Assembly (NCBI GenBank): GCA_905182995.1
Contig: CAJJDP010000014.1
Coordinates: forward strand, 8,856 to 72,855
From: Paramecium octaurelia
Lineage: Eukaryota > Ciliophora > Oligohymenophorea > Peniculida > Parameciidae
Direction: 5' to 3'
DNA: 64,000 nucleotides
How positions within the stretch are numbered: position 1 is the first letter of the stretch; each line of letters opens with the position of its first letter. Under the pieces are notes generated by a model. The model did no database searches and was not told the DNA's origin. It saw only the letters and a list, made by a program, of their open reading frames with translations. The position numbers and the translations under genes were made by a program. This document shows positions 24,486 through 36,447 of this stretch, piece by piece.

Positions 24486-25909
24486 TCACTATGAATCCCT
24501 AAATTTATTAACCAACGTCTTAATTTATTCTATTGATTTATCATTTTGTTTTGGCAAAATATCTTTCTTTTCTTTCTTTTCAAATGTTTAAATATTAAAG
24601 GTGTTCATATTTCTTAATTATTCAAATAAACGAGAAAATTCATGTAATAATAATTAAACCTCAGTATCTTCTTTGATTAAAATATCATCAGCCTGTATTT
24701 TGTTTATTATTCTGATTTAAAATATATTGTTTATGATTTTATCAATTTTATAAGTGACTTACTTGATTGGATTAGTAATATCTCTAGTAAATAAATTGAC
24801 CCTATTTATTATAATCAAAATATTAATGAAAAATATTACTATTGTTATTAAATAATAGGGCCATGCCAAATTGAATAAATCTAACGCTTAGACCGAATCG
24901 TTTATTCTTTATTTGTATATTACTAAATAGATTTAAATCGAGCTATCAGTTGATATGTCTCTAACGTACAATGAATTGCATGAATTACTGGAATAATAGT
25001 TATTATCTCCTTTTGGCATGTCACATTCAAAACTGATATTCAAAATTCTATTCGTCTGACACTCACATTGATCATTCATGTTTTAATCATTTGAAACATA
25101 AAAGGAATTATCTGTTTTAAATATTTTTATAAAAAAGGATGACTCTAAATTTGACAAAATTTATTTAATTATATTGGTATATCCAATACCTAAAACCATT
25201 CCGTAATTTGTTGGATATGAAAATATCACTGTTTCATTACTATATAGGATTTACTATTTTTGTTCAAAATTGAGATAATTTTCATTCAAATTTTCTATAA
25301 CAGGAAAGTAATGAATAATTTTATTTCGCTTATTTATGAGGTAGAATTGATGAAAAAAGACATAGATATCATCATAATTAAACATCATTTCTAAAATATA
25401 CTTATCAATTTGAGCTAGTCTTAAAGTTTATAACCATCCTTCTTAATCCATAGGTTCCGTGATTTTGTATAAGGATCTATATAAAGATATATTATTTTAA
25501 GCCAATTTATGGGATAGTATGTATTTCTCAGTGAAAGTGTCATTCGAAATAGTAAAATTATTGAAAGTGATAGGAGTATAAACATAATTTGTAGTTGATC
25601 TTTCTGATAAATAGGCGAGCAGAATCAATTGTTTATAATACCCATCAACTTTTGATAAAATAGTTTTAGTTAATTTTTGACTGTAATCCAAATCCTCATT
25701 CATATTGAATTTTACTTTATTTTCAGAACTTCCAATATAGCCAAATAAAATCCCTAGCATCATCACGACTTAATAGGGTTGTTAAGCTTACAGACAACTG
25801 ACTTTAACATTATCAATTTAAGCATCAATCTACCATTGATAGAATTGAAGAACTTTATCCACAATTCTTATGAAACTAATTCTCTTAACTTATCTACAAT
25901 TTTTAACAT
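24486..25909 (-). CDS. Two-pass membrane protein with extracellular sensor-like domain
   Basis: Starts MLKIVDKLRELVSQELWIKF at 25909. A first membrane helix (LIMLKSVVFVMMLGILFGYI) is followed by about 260 extracellular residues with several N-glycosylation sites and Cys (CECQTN). A second helix comes next (WPYYLITIVIFFINILIIINRV), then a cytoplasmic helical tail of about 110 residues ending VNKFRDSQ. This is the layout of Cache-type receptors: TM, Cache-like domain, TM, HAMP-like linker. No kinase, cyclase or PAS output domain follows. One 23-nt intron lies within the first helix (near 25770). Ligand and role unknown. Confidence 0.75.
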
Positions 25910-26231
25910 AATTTAATTATTTCTTATTTAAACATTAACTAATGCATAACAGTTCCTTAAATATAATATAAATCTTCTGACAAATAAGTAATTAAGAACA
26001 AATAACCCAAGAATAATACTTATTATTTAAAATATAAATATTAATGTTCTCTGGTATTTAATAGATTTATTAATAAAACTCTATTTATTCCTGTAATGGT
26101 TCTTTGAAGTAGAAAGACTTTAATAGATAATAAGAATAAAATTAATAAGAACTACTTTATTCCATTAATATAAAGATTTCTTTAAAGGTTTTTAATGTTA
26201 TGACTTTTGATCAAAATTAAATATACAATAT
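25910..26231. other. Divergent intergenic region, no feature seen
   Basis: About 320 bp of AT-rich DNA between the start of the minus-strand sensor-like gene and the start of the next plus-strand gene. It must hold both promoters. No motif was recognised. Confidence 0.4.
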
Positions 26232-26896
26232 ATGGACTTATAATATGAGGAGGGAGAGATCTTGACACAAAAAGGCGAAAAATTAGAAGGTGTAGATAGC
26301 GAATCCTCATTGCGTTCACTTGTAAGAATTTCTTAACAGTTCAGAGCGATACAAATAGAGAGGAAAGAGTGCGCAAGACATTAAAGGATGAATTAAACAC
26401 TTGTTCCTATGCTTGTCCCCTCTTTAACTTCTTAGGCCATTGTACTTAAGTGGAATGCAAGTAAGATGATATATATTGTTAAAGAAAGAGACACATCTTT
26501 ATATAAGATGGATTCGATTAATTAATAAACGAGAATCAACCATTACTGGATGTGCTGGTGAGAAATGGAGAAAAACTTAGAGTTCCTTATTAGAAAGGTC
26601 TCTCTAAAGAAAGTCACACGGAAAGGCATTAAATTATCAAACCTTGGGTGATAACTAATTATACTCTTGGATTCTGTGAAAAAAACAAAAGAGCATTAAT
26701 TCATAAATTGAAAAAAGACATTGATAGAATGCAAAACAAACTTAAGATTATAAACTAATTGAAGAAATGGGCTGTGCTTAAAGTAGTAGATGAGAGCGAT
26801 TTTGCAGAAGTGTACTGCTCGCTCAACCCAACTTAGCAAATACATTTTATGAATATTTTTAGAGTTCTTGAGTTATAACCACCCTCATTTCAATGA
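26232..26896 (+). CDS. Hypothetical Cys/His-containing protein
   Basis: Starts MDLQYEEGEILTQKGEKLEG. One 23-nt intron (GTAAGA...TTCAG near 26321-26343) joins it to an exon with CSYACPLFNFLGHCTQVECKQD, whose Cys/His spacing could bind zinc. A helical, Lys-rich middle follows (KRALIHKLKKDIDRMQNKLK), and it ends VLELQPPSFQ. 213 residues. No family was recognised. Its TGA abuts the stop of the convergent minus-strand gene with no bases between. Confidence 0.7.
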
Positions 26897-28658
26897 TCAT
26901 AAAATTTAGAAATATTTTTCTTTATATTTAGGTCTGTTTTCCATTGGAAAATTAGGGATCGTTGATAATTAGAACAACGTTTCTTTCAATTCTAATTCAC
27001 ACTCATCTCTAAATTTATTAAGCTCTTCCACAAATATATTTTCAGATCTTAATTTCATCTTAATATCTAATTGTTTATCCCATATAAACGTTAGTAATCT
27101 AAACTCCTATTATTACTATACCTCTTTTCTTACTCAATGTCTACAAATAAGTCTCTCTCATGTTCTATAACTGTTTTTCTCCCTTGATTCCATTTGACAA
27201 CCAAAGGAGTTAAGTCGTTATTATTCAGTATGCCATCAACAATCATACATTTTTCCAAAATTGGAAAGGTTATTTTCTTTTATATTTATACAACACTCTA
27301 AATAAGCATTTAAAATTCTTACATGTTTTGGTCCCCCTAAGTATTCTAATATTTCTTCATTGCTGAACATTCCCCATTTTTTTAATGGATCCTTTATTGT
27401 TTTTACTGAATTTAAACAAGATTTAAAGAATTCTGGATCCTATAATTTCTTAATTAGAAAGTTCTCTAATTTCTTTTAAGGATCCACTTCTTTTTTTTGT
27501 AATACTACACATTCTTAACCTGCATAGAAGATTTTTTCTGCTTCGTCTTCGTTAAGGGTATACCAACATTAAAAGGCATTCGTCCAAAATTACTCTAATT
27601 ATTTTTCAGTTCTCTATATGATTGCTTCAGGTTTTTATTTCTTTGGTTTAGTTGATTGCTTAGCTTGTAATTTATTATTAGCCAGTCTCTCTAGATTGCT
27701 CAATTAATTATTAAGCAATTAATCTCTATCTTTTTTTTCCTTTATTTATTCTTTTTCATAATACCTCTTCTATTAAGAAAGCTTTTTAATAAAGTCACTT
27801 TCATGTTTGACTCCAATCTAAAATAAATGATTTTCATTACAAAAACTCCATTATAATCAACCATGAACTCTATTTCATTAAATTTTAGTTATTAAACATC
27901 CCCTGTGTTTGTGTTATATATATCTACATCTCTTAATTTAAATTCGAATACACCCAATTATTCATTATTTTTCCAAGATAAAATAGAGTTTACATAATTA
28001 TCAAAAGGTTATGTTACTGCTAACTTTTAGGTTTTGTATTAATAGTTATATTTAAAGGTAACTGAAACCATATATACTTAACCTTAAGCAGGCCAATCAA
28101 ATGACCTCTTTATTTTTTGTTTTAGTTTCCATATTTTTTGCTCAGCTACTTTTATTTTCTACTCATCAAGTGCCTATTTTTAAGCTCTGATATTATAATA
28201 CACATACATTCAGTATTGGTTTTATTGATTGGAGACAATTCATCACTCTCTAATTGTCTTTCCAATTCTTTAATATCATTCTGATTTAATCCATTTACAA
28301 ATTGATCATATGATAGATCCAAACTGTTATTATTTTACTAACTTGATTATATAACAAATTTCTGATATTATTTTTTTGGTTACTCTATCTTTTTTTATGG
28401 AAGTGATATTTTCTATTAAGCCTCTATCTTGGAATTTCTTTACTTTTCTGCTTATCTCTTATTTGCTGCCTCCCTATATTAGATTAAACAATTAAACTAC
28501 CTATCGATATTATCATCAGGTTTGATCCCAACATCTTTTATTTTAGCCTACTCTCCATAATCAGGGGATTTAGGTCTATTATACACTGGTATTTAATCTT
28601 CAAGTTAAGCTTCATTTGATTTTGGTGGATCTGGTTTTTTTGAAGGTTTAGAACCCAT
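26897..28658 (-). CDS. Hypothetical protein with central beta domain and helical C-terminus
   Basis: Starts MGSKPSKKPDPPKSNEAQ at 28658 and ends YKEKYFQIL at TGA 26899-26897. A disordered, Gln-rich N-terminal third is followed by a stretch of beta character (WPAQGQVYMVSVTFKYNYQ, GVFEFKLRDVDIYNTNTGD). Basic coiled coil comes next (LLNNQLSNLERLANNKLQAK) and a helical C-terminal domain (FSNEEILEYLGGPKH, FRLLTFIWDKQLDIKMKLRS). At least four short introns are needed (23 nt near 28190; one near 27830; 25 nt near 27310; 23 nt near 27130). Gly2 could be myristoylated. Family not recognised. Confidence 0.65.
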
Positions 28659-28795
28659 ATAATAATATTAATAAATAGTAATTTTTATTATTAGAAATCA
28701 ACATTTCGTTTTTTTGAGTATATCTCTGTAACCATATCTCAAATTTAAATAAATGAGATATGCTAAGACCAATTAATTAGTAAAAGATTACATGC

Positions 28796-29252
28796 TCAAT
28801 ATTTAATTATGCAATCCTAAACTTTCAATTTCATATAATTTTTATTATAAATTGTACTTCTCCTCTTGCTAATAATTATTTTATTAAGAAATCTAAAAAA
28901 GCCTTAAATTTCAATTACAGCATAGTGCCTATTAGAACATTTAGTTGAATTTTCAAAAATATATTCTGAATCAAGATTCAATTAAGTTAAGTTAATAATT
29001 GATAATCTCATTGCTAAATCGAATTCCTTATCAATTTCTTAATATAAGAGTAGTTTTTAATATCATCCACTTTATTATCAAATTTAGATAATCTTTTTAA
29101 CATTTCTTATTGAACTTGAAAAATCTTAAATTTCAAATACTTTCTCAAGATTCACAGTTGATTGAGATCGTCTATACAATCATTTTTGTCTATTTTGTTA
29201 GATGTTATCTCTCATGGCACAAAATTGAACAATCCATAAGAAACTTAATATT
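28796..29252 (-). pseudogene. Unresolved or decaying gene
   Basis: Good coding-like stretches lie on the minus strand but do not join. One frame gives NDCIDDLNQL, a TGA, then LRKYLKFKIFQVQQEMLKRL; another gives QEIDKEFDLAMRLSIINLTQ and RHYAVIEIQGFFRFLNKIII, ending VQDCIIKY before TGA 28798-28796. No set of short introns that I could find links them. Either some introns are atypical or the gene is damaged. No family was recognised. Confidence 0.35.
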
Positions 29253-29285
29253 ATTTTATTTTATAATTTGAAGTGAAATAAAATT

Positions 29286-29658
29286 TCAAAATTTGTTTCC
29301 ATTTAATCCTCTATCATTATTGAAAATTGAATAAATATTGGCTGAAGTACTTCGAAGAGGATGAAAGTTTGTAGAACTCTTTGATATTTAGGATTATTTA
29401 TCACAGAGTCTAAAATTTGAACTGGTTGTTTGCTATTAAAATATTCTAATTGAAGGTCTTCTTTCAATGACATTGTCATAATTAGTAACATTTTTTTTTT
29501 CTGGAAACAACATTAGAGTCTTATTATCAAAAAAATACTCTTACTTTCTTAATTTAACCATTCTCCTCATTTTATCCAGAGGGTAGGTAACATTGTTTTT
29601 CTTCGAAATGCTTCCTACCTGTTTATGCTGGTTATTGTGTATTTTCTTTGTTAAACAT
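29286..29658 (-). CDS. Small hypothetical protein
   Basis: Starts MFNKENTQQPAQTGRKHFEE at 29658. One 25-nt intron (GTAAGA...ATAAG near 29530-29554) joins it to an exon with TLMLFPEKKNVTNYDNVIER, SSTNFHPLRSTSAN and the end GLNGNKF. 115 residues, polar and Ser/Asn-rich, probably disordered. A different frame of the second exon is also open under the standard code; I prefer this one because the ATG, the intron and the stop agree. Function unknown. Confidence 0.55.
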
Positions 29659-29994
29659 TTTTTTCTTATGTAACTTCAAATCAGATTAAAGAGTTGTTCT
29701 TCTCATTCGTTAATAATTAATATTATTATTAAATTAATCTAGAAAATGAACTAAGATTATAAAAGTTATCCATTATAATATAATTTACATATAAAAATCT
29801 TAAGTAAGAACAAAACCTATAATATTTTAATTATTTTAAACGTAATTCGATAAATATTTTTAAGAAAGGCTTACATTTATTATAGATAGTAAGAGGATGA
29901 TAAATAATGAAATATGTTAAATTTTGTTAATAACTGTTATAATAAGTTTCAGATCTTTAAAGAAGCATTGTCTTATTAAAAAAATATTGTGAAT
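29659..29994. other. Non-coding stretch
   Basis: About 335 bp of AT-rich DNA between the starts of a minus-strand gene and a plus-strand pseudogene. Nothing recognised. Confidence 0.35.
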
Positions 29995-31192
29995 ATGAAT
30001 TCTTCAGTAATATCTACAAAAAGTCAATAGCTTTTATTAACATACCTTTGCAAATTGAGATATATATCATTAGAATTAGTTTAGTTAGGATTGAATTCAA
30101 AATAATCTTAATTTTATAGATAAATAATAAGTTGAATTCGTTTCCTTTTACTTAGGTGATTTGTTAAATAAAAATGACTCTAAAATCCTGATCCTGGTTA
30201 TGTCTATAACAGGTGCTAAGTACTTAAACATCTCATTTATTGGTGATACTTTATGAATTTAAATCATTTTTAACTAAATTATATATATTTATTTAAGATT
30301 TTGGATTAAGTCTAAATTAAATTTAAGAGAATAATTATTAATTTCAAAAATTATTCTAACAAATCAATAAACTCAAAAATAGGTGTTAATATCAGCACCT
30401 GTAAATTTATTGTAAAAAGAAAGAAAGAAATTATCAGCTAATTTTATTATTATTTTAACTTTATTAGAACAACTATATAAAAAAGAGACAAATAGAGGAG
30501 AATAAACAAAAAAGAATACTTAGGATGATGTTTTGAGTTGCTAAGTTGAGAAAGCTAACGTATTCTACAGAAATAAAGTGTTACCTGATATGTGGATCAT
30601 CAATGAATCAAGTGATAACTCAGGTATATAGAAATATCGATCTACAATTCACATCGAAATGATAGTCCAATGTAGGATAAAAATAATTGGAGATAGAAAA
30701 TTAAAACTAAGAAATCAAAGAATAAACAGGTTTGTTGAATGATATATTTATAACAATTTCAATTAAATGTATTGTAATTTTTATAAAAATTAAGAAGAAT
30801 TCTTATTTGAATTTGATAAACATATTATATAAATGAAAGTACCCGTTAATATGATTTCTGATGAGAATTTTTGATTTTGAAGTATCATTATGATTAAATA
30901 TAATGTGTTTACTATTGAGTTTTTAAATTATAAATAATCTGAAGGTGAAATAAAATTTGTTTCGAGTGATAACTAGGTAATATTTAATCGAAAAGAGAGT
31001 TATTAGTATTAAAAAGACCCATAATTTGAAATATCTTAATTTCAAAATACCTAAATATAGTAGATAATTTTTGTATGTTCATGTATTTTAGCTTCGTAAT
31101 ATTTGGATTTAGTTTTGATTCTTGACAACTGCTGATAGCTAATTATTATTTTATTTTAAAGAAGTTTTTGGCGCTTTCTAGAGGTATAATGA
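29995..31192 (+). pseudogene. Gene broken by in-frame TGA codons
   Basis: From ATG 29995 (MNSSVISTKSQQLLLTYL), with one 25-nt intron (near 30130-30154), a single frame looks coding through to 31192, but it is cut by TGA at 30254-30256, 30740-30742, 30872-30874, 30878-30880 and 31133-31135. All five are in the same phase as the flanking peptide (GAKYLNISFIGDTL before the first, QIIFNQ after it; SEGEIKFVSSDNQ near the end). None can be removed by a normal intron. Single-base changes of tryptophan TGG to TGA would explain every one. Family not recognised. The final TGA directly abuts the ATG of the next gene. Confidence 0.6.
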
Positions 31193-34085
31193 ATGACTCA
31201 TAAGTTTGATAGGAAAATGTACAACATAGATCCTGGTATGAAAAGAAGAAAATAAACAAGAGTTCGTAAGCAATTAGTTAAAGCGAATTTGCAGGATGAA
31301 AGTGAAGAAAATTCCTTAATTGAGGTATAATAGAAGGTCACAAAAAAATATCAAAATTATTTGCATACCTTGAGAAAAATGGGCGATTATGATTGGACTG
31401 ATATAGAAAATACAAATAACTCCAAAGTTATTTATCCAAGTATGCATTTTCTTATATCAAAGTTCAATTTTTGCAAGCATCTACACTCTAATTTATGATT
31501 GCAGCACTCTATTTCAATTGCGATCAAGAGTATCTCTAATAATGTCTGCATGAAATTGAGAAAATATTGAAGAAAAATGAATCAATATATGGTACTTAAA
31601 TATAAGAGTAAACATCTTTTGATTTAATTAGTGATTGCAAAAAATAGAAAAATAAAAAAGGGTATGATGTGAATGACGATATCTTCATTTTAGAAATGAG
31701 AAACTTAGGTTAAAAAGACTTAGATGAATTAATTACAAACTAAGAGTACTATCAATAAATATGATTAGAATTGAATTAGAACAAATGACAAAATAAAATG
31801 AAGAAACTTTGCAATAGTTTATCAATCTAGTGCCAACAGTTAAATAGCATTTAAAAACAGACCAGCAAAATAATCTTTTGAGAGATATTGCAGGACTGAC
31901 AGAAACAGAAAAGCAATACATAGAAAAAACAGAAATGAAAATCTAAGCAGATGAGTAAAATACAGTTGTTTAGGAGACAGGAAAAAAAACATAAGGAGGA
32001 GGAATTCACTTATAACCAAATTTAGATGATGCATTATGTTAAGTTTGTAATGATGGAGATTATACTGATGATAATCTAATAGTCTTTTGTTCTAAATGTA
32101 ACATATCAGTACACTAAAAATGTTATTTAATTGAAATAATACCAAATGAAGATTGGATATGTGATGTTTGTTAAACATTTGGGCCAAATGGACAATATTT
32201 AAGATGTGCCTTATGTCCTAAATTAGGTGGAGCTATGAAAGCAACTCAAATAGATGCATCATGCTTTTCGAATTTAAATTAAACCTATTTTGAATCTTAA
32301 GGAGAAACTATGATGAAGAATGACTTTGTGTCTAAATTATGTAATAATATACATTATAATCAAGTTTAATAAATTGATGATGACTAAGAACTCTATTATG
32401 ATTTTGGGAAATTACCAAATAGAGATATTCGTGATTTAGAAAGTAATAAGGAAATTAAAGAACCATAGCCTTAAAAAGTTTGGATCCATTTATCTTGTTT
32501 TTATTGGTCTCCTGAATGTTTCTTAGATGAAAAATAAGACATTTTGAGAGGAGTAGATAATATCAATGCCAAAAGATTTGCTCTTAATTGCAGCATTTGC
32601 AATATTAAGAAAGCGGGAATGTGTATATAATGTGCCAGAAGTAGCTGTTCTACTTCTTTTCATGTTGAATGTGCCAGACGATCTGGAATTTTCCTGACTT
32701 AAACTGTTGTCAATAACAAACCAGATTACTAGATTTTCTGTTAAAAACATGTTCCCCTTAAGGTTAAGAGAATCCTAGAATCCAAGCAGAGATTATATGA
32801 AAGAGAAATAATTGATTTCTTTAGAGCGTATGAAAAGTGTCGACAAGTGCATAAAAAGTCTGTTTAAAAGCCAAAAAAGATAAAAGCAACTAAAGATCAA
32901 AAACAAAAATAGGAGAGTCAGGAACACACTGAGAATGAGTTCGATTTAATTGATTTCGCCAATAAATTAAAAGAGTTTATAAATTAGATCACTGATTAAT
33001 AGCTTATTGTTAATCTAAAATTAGAATAGGGATAATATGCTATTGAATCCATTTCAGGACCAGTTCTCAAACCATAAAAATAGTATAAGCTCACAATTTT
33101 ACCAGAAGTATATTAAAATAAAGTTGATGCCAATGGCTTACTAGTTACGTAATTTTATAAAAGTACTATTACTGCGACAGATGAATTATGGAAGCATTTC
33201 AAGTATAGAGATTATGAAAAAGACATCACATACAAAATGTATGAAAAATTAAGAAGAAGGGCAAGTAAATACATGCAAGAAATAAATCCGCAAAAAAAAT
33301 AAGCCAAGCTTATCGATATATTGATGTTAAAGAAATATAAAAAGAATAATAAGGCTGAATAAAAAAAGGAAATTATTATCGAATAAGTAGGAGATGAGTA
33401 TTTTTAGAGGGATGACAATTTATACTGTGTATGCAGAGGGAAGTTTAAAGATGGGGATCCTATGATTTGTTGTGAAACATGTGATGAATGGTTTCATTTT
33501 GATTGTCTGGAAATGACAATACCATTCGAAGAAGCTTCTTAAATCGAATTTAAATGTTTCCTATGTGTTGATGATTTGCCTTAACAAGAAAGAGCTGCAG
33601 TCCATAATATATAATCAAAAATCTTTAAAGATTCTTCTTTTAAATTACAAAGAGAATTGGCAGAAAAATGCAAATTAGATGAATTAAGAAGGTAAAGGAT
33701 AAAGGATTTGCAAGAGAACAAATTAAATGAAGAATTAAATGCTGATATTGGTAATCCTTAAACTCAACCAGAAGATAAAATTTTGATTGAAGAGTAAAAT
33801 AATGAAGTGAAGCAATGCATCTAAGAAGAATTGAATTTATTTGGAAATAATCAATTTCAAACTAAAAACTAGGTCTTTGATTAGGATTAAATTTAAATCG
33901 AAATGCAATTAGATGCAAATGAAAAGAACAAAAAGACTGAAGACCATGTTAAAACACCCAGTAAAACAGAATCTGTGGAAGATCAAGACAATCATAAATT
34001 AGAAGTTCCAGAAACCTAAGAAAAAGTTAATAATAATAAATTTAAACAAAAATCAATTAAAGACTATTTCTAAAAGGTAAAGTGA
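31193..34085 (+). CDS. Chromatin protein with PHD, extended PHD, second PHD and C-terminal PIP-box-like motif
   Basis: A nuclear reader of about 950 residues. A helical N-terminal region (two 23-nt introns, in part near 31745-31767) leads to the first PHD finger (LCQVCNDGDYTDDNLIVFCSKC...VHQKCY...WICDVC), immediately followed by an extended PHD (CALCPKLGGAMKAT, WIHLSCFYWSPECF, CSICNIKKAGMCIQCARSSC, SFHVECARR, FCQKH). This tandem is typical of JADE/BRPF/AF10 proteins. After a basic linker comes another PHD (LYCVCRGKFKDGDPMICCETC, WFHFDCL, FKCFLC). The last residues, QKSIKDYFQKVK, fit the PCNA-binding pattern Qxx(I/L/M)xx(F/Y)(F/Y). Histone-tail reading coupled to replication is an inference. 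Confidence 0.88.
34047..34070 (+). other. PIP-box-like motif codons
   Basis: Codons for QKSIKDYF, 4 residues before the stop of the PHD protein. The pattern Q-x-x-I-x-x-Y-F and the extreme C-terminal position, preceded by KFK, are typical of PCNA-interacting peptides. Confidence 0.55.
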
Positions 34086-34990
34086 TTATATTTAATTCAC
34101 ATTATTGCACAACATGTATCTCCTCTTCTCCATTCTACATACGGACGTGTAACAAAGTTTGGCTAACCCTTCAATCTCCAGACATCATTTCTTGATTTTG
34201 ACAGGATATGATTTCTGATTTCATCTAAAAATTAATCTTTCTTGCTTATCTATAGGTGTGGGCTGCTAAAATCATTAATATTGATATCTTTCCCTTAGTG
34301 TGACATTTTATTTAATAATAATATTAAAATATATTATAATAATTTATTAACACAGACGTATTACCTGTTAGGAATTTTAAGAATAAGAAAAGTAGCCTTC
34401 TCTTTATCATAAGTCGTTATCAGATAGAAAATAGCAAAAACTAATTTTTGGATATTTAGGAAAATAGAATTTTAGATCTTAATCACTAAATCCCTATAAA
34501 AATACTAACATTTCTAAAATCAATAATATAAAATAAACAATTATAGTTTTTTTTTTTGAAAGCAAAGTTCTCTAAATTCAATCATCTAATTTAGCTTAAA
34601 TTTGTTGAATTTAATGTTGTATTTTTATTTTTAGTATTTTTTAATAATCTTTACTTATCCATTTTTAACTTAAATATTTATAGAAAGTAAATACATGAGG
34701 AGCTAAGAAATGTTGAATTAATTGATTATCAAACTTTGTTTAACTGAAAAAAGACGCTGTAGAAAAATCAATGCCCTAGATTTATTTACAATAAAAAAAT
34801 TTATGGAATTCAAGTCGTATTTATATTGAAAGAGAAACCAATCATCCTTATCTATTGATAATTAAAAGTGATTGGCAATATTCAAAAATTATTTAAATAT
34901 TGATCCGTTTTTCAATTAAATTTCGTTTTTATACAAAATCCCATTACAAAAGGTTGCTAACCTGTTTTTATGGAGCAAATATTAATTGAA
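34086..34990. other. 0.9-kb non-coding stretch with a GC-richer part
   Basis: No frame stays open. About 34105-34290 is clearly less AT-rich than the rest (it contains ACGGACGTG and GGCTAACCC), as expected of a structured RNA gene, but no tRNA, U-snRNA or snoRNA could be identified on either strand. The last 100 bases should hold the trichocyst gene promoter. Confidence 0.35.
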
Positions 34991-36043
34991 ATGAAAGTCA
35001 CAATTACATTGTTAGTGATCTTGGCCATAGCTAATGCTAGTATGGTTCAAAAGTTCCCACTCAAATATGGTGGCAAAAGAAGCTTAATGAATATCATGGT
35101 TGAAGTTGAAAACAAGATCAAATCTCATTCACCCCTAGATACAATCAAAGGAGTTCTTGATAATTTCAAATCAGCTGTCACTGAAGAATAAGGAACCCAT
35201 GATGCAGTATATGCTGCTCAATAAGCAGAATGCTAAAGTGAAATTGCCTACAGAAGAGCAGAAGTTGATGATGCTAAAGGAACACTAAAAATTGCAAATG
35301 AAATCCTCAAGACTTCTAACATTTTGTTGAAGAAAACTGAAGCTACACTTGGAGAAACTGAAAATATCCTTAATTCTGTGTCTCTACATATTGATCTTAT
35401 TAATGATGTGAGAAAAGAAGATACATAATCTTACAATAGAGGAGCTGTTATATTTAATGATGCTATAAATGCTATAGATGATGCAATTGACCTTGGAACT
35501 ACTTTGGTTAAAGGAGAGGCCAGCCTAATTCAAGTAGCTGAGATAACAACCAAATTGATGTTGGCTTCTATTTCCACAAAAATGAACAAAGCTTTCAAGA
35601 TTCCATTGGCTGCTTTAGCTTCTATCAAAAACGAGGAGAATGATGCTGGTGCTGCAGAAAGACTTGTTCAATTATTATAATCTTTAAGAGGTAATGTTGA
35701 AGATGCTTGGACCTCCTATACAGCTGAAAATACGAATGCAATAGCTCTATTCATCTAATAAAAAGATTTATACTTAGCTACTTAAGAAAGACTTGAATCT
35801 TCAAAATAATAATTGGTTAGTAAATCTGAAAATATTCATGGAGTAATCACAGTATAAACAGCTGTTGTGTAAGCTGCTACTGGTAAGAAATAAAGAAACC
35901 AAATCTTATGGGACGATGCAGAAGATTTATGTCATAGTTTTGATGTAGAATATGAAGCTGTTACAGAAGGAAGAAGATAAGAATTAATTTTAGTATAAGA
36001 ATTAGAAAGAGCTGTCGAGAGAAGAGCTGCAGAATAATAATGA
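34991..36043 (+). CDS. Trichocyst matrix protein
   Basis: Structural protein of the Paramecium trichocyst, a secretory organelle whose crystalline core expands on discharge. I prefer the ATG at 34991 (MKVTITLLVILAIANAS, a clean signal peptide) to the one at 34970, which would add MEQILIE in front. The protein is a single exon of 350 residues, dominated by heptad helices (AAQQAECQSEIAYRRAEVDDA, LLKKTEATLGETENILNSV, AAERLVQLLQSLRG), as in this family. Precursors are cleaved in the secretory pathway; the short stretch KYGGKR after the signal peptide could be a processing region. Codon usage is rich in AGA and GCT, fitting high expression. Confidence 0.92.
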
Positions 36044-36204
36044 GATATAAATCAATTTAGATATCATATCAATTCTTTATTCAACATTTCTGGCTTAATG
36101 CACATACTATGCTTTTTTAATAAAAAGTTAATAAATTTTAAAGTATTAAAATATTAAGACGATTCTTAATTAAAATGGACACATATAATCATATACAAGT
36201 TGTA

Positions 36205-36447
36205 TCATTATTGTTATTAAATATCATTTTAGTAACAATAATTTAGTAAGAAAAAGAAAGTTGAAATGTTTAATATATTTCTAAAATCATATTTAATATA
36301 TAATAGCAAATTAAATAACTGTTTAATAAAACTAAACCTTTATTAATCTGAATTAACTTGAAAAACATATATCTTATTGATATCATATCCTACGTTCTCA
36401 AGATCATAATAGCTCCACTGTTTAATCTATAAAGGTTTGCTTGGCAT
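36205..36447 (-). CDS. Doubtful small ORF
   Basis: ATG at 36447 opens 80 codons (MPSKPLQIKQWSYYDLENVG, then INKIYVFQVNSDQQRFSF) before TGA at 36207-36205. The first 45 residues look protein-like and the rest is AT-driven. It may be a gene fragment. The DNA around it, from the trichocyst gene to 36692, shows nothing else. Confidence 0.25.

Noticed and set aside
29303..29491. Minus-strand ORF MLLIMTMSLKEDLQLEYF
   Set aside because: A neighbouring frame joins an upstream ATG exon by a clean 25-nt intron and has its own TGA, so I took that one.
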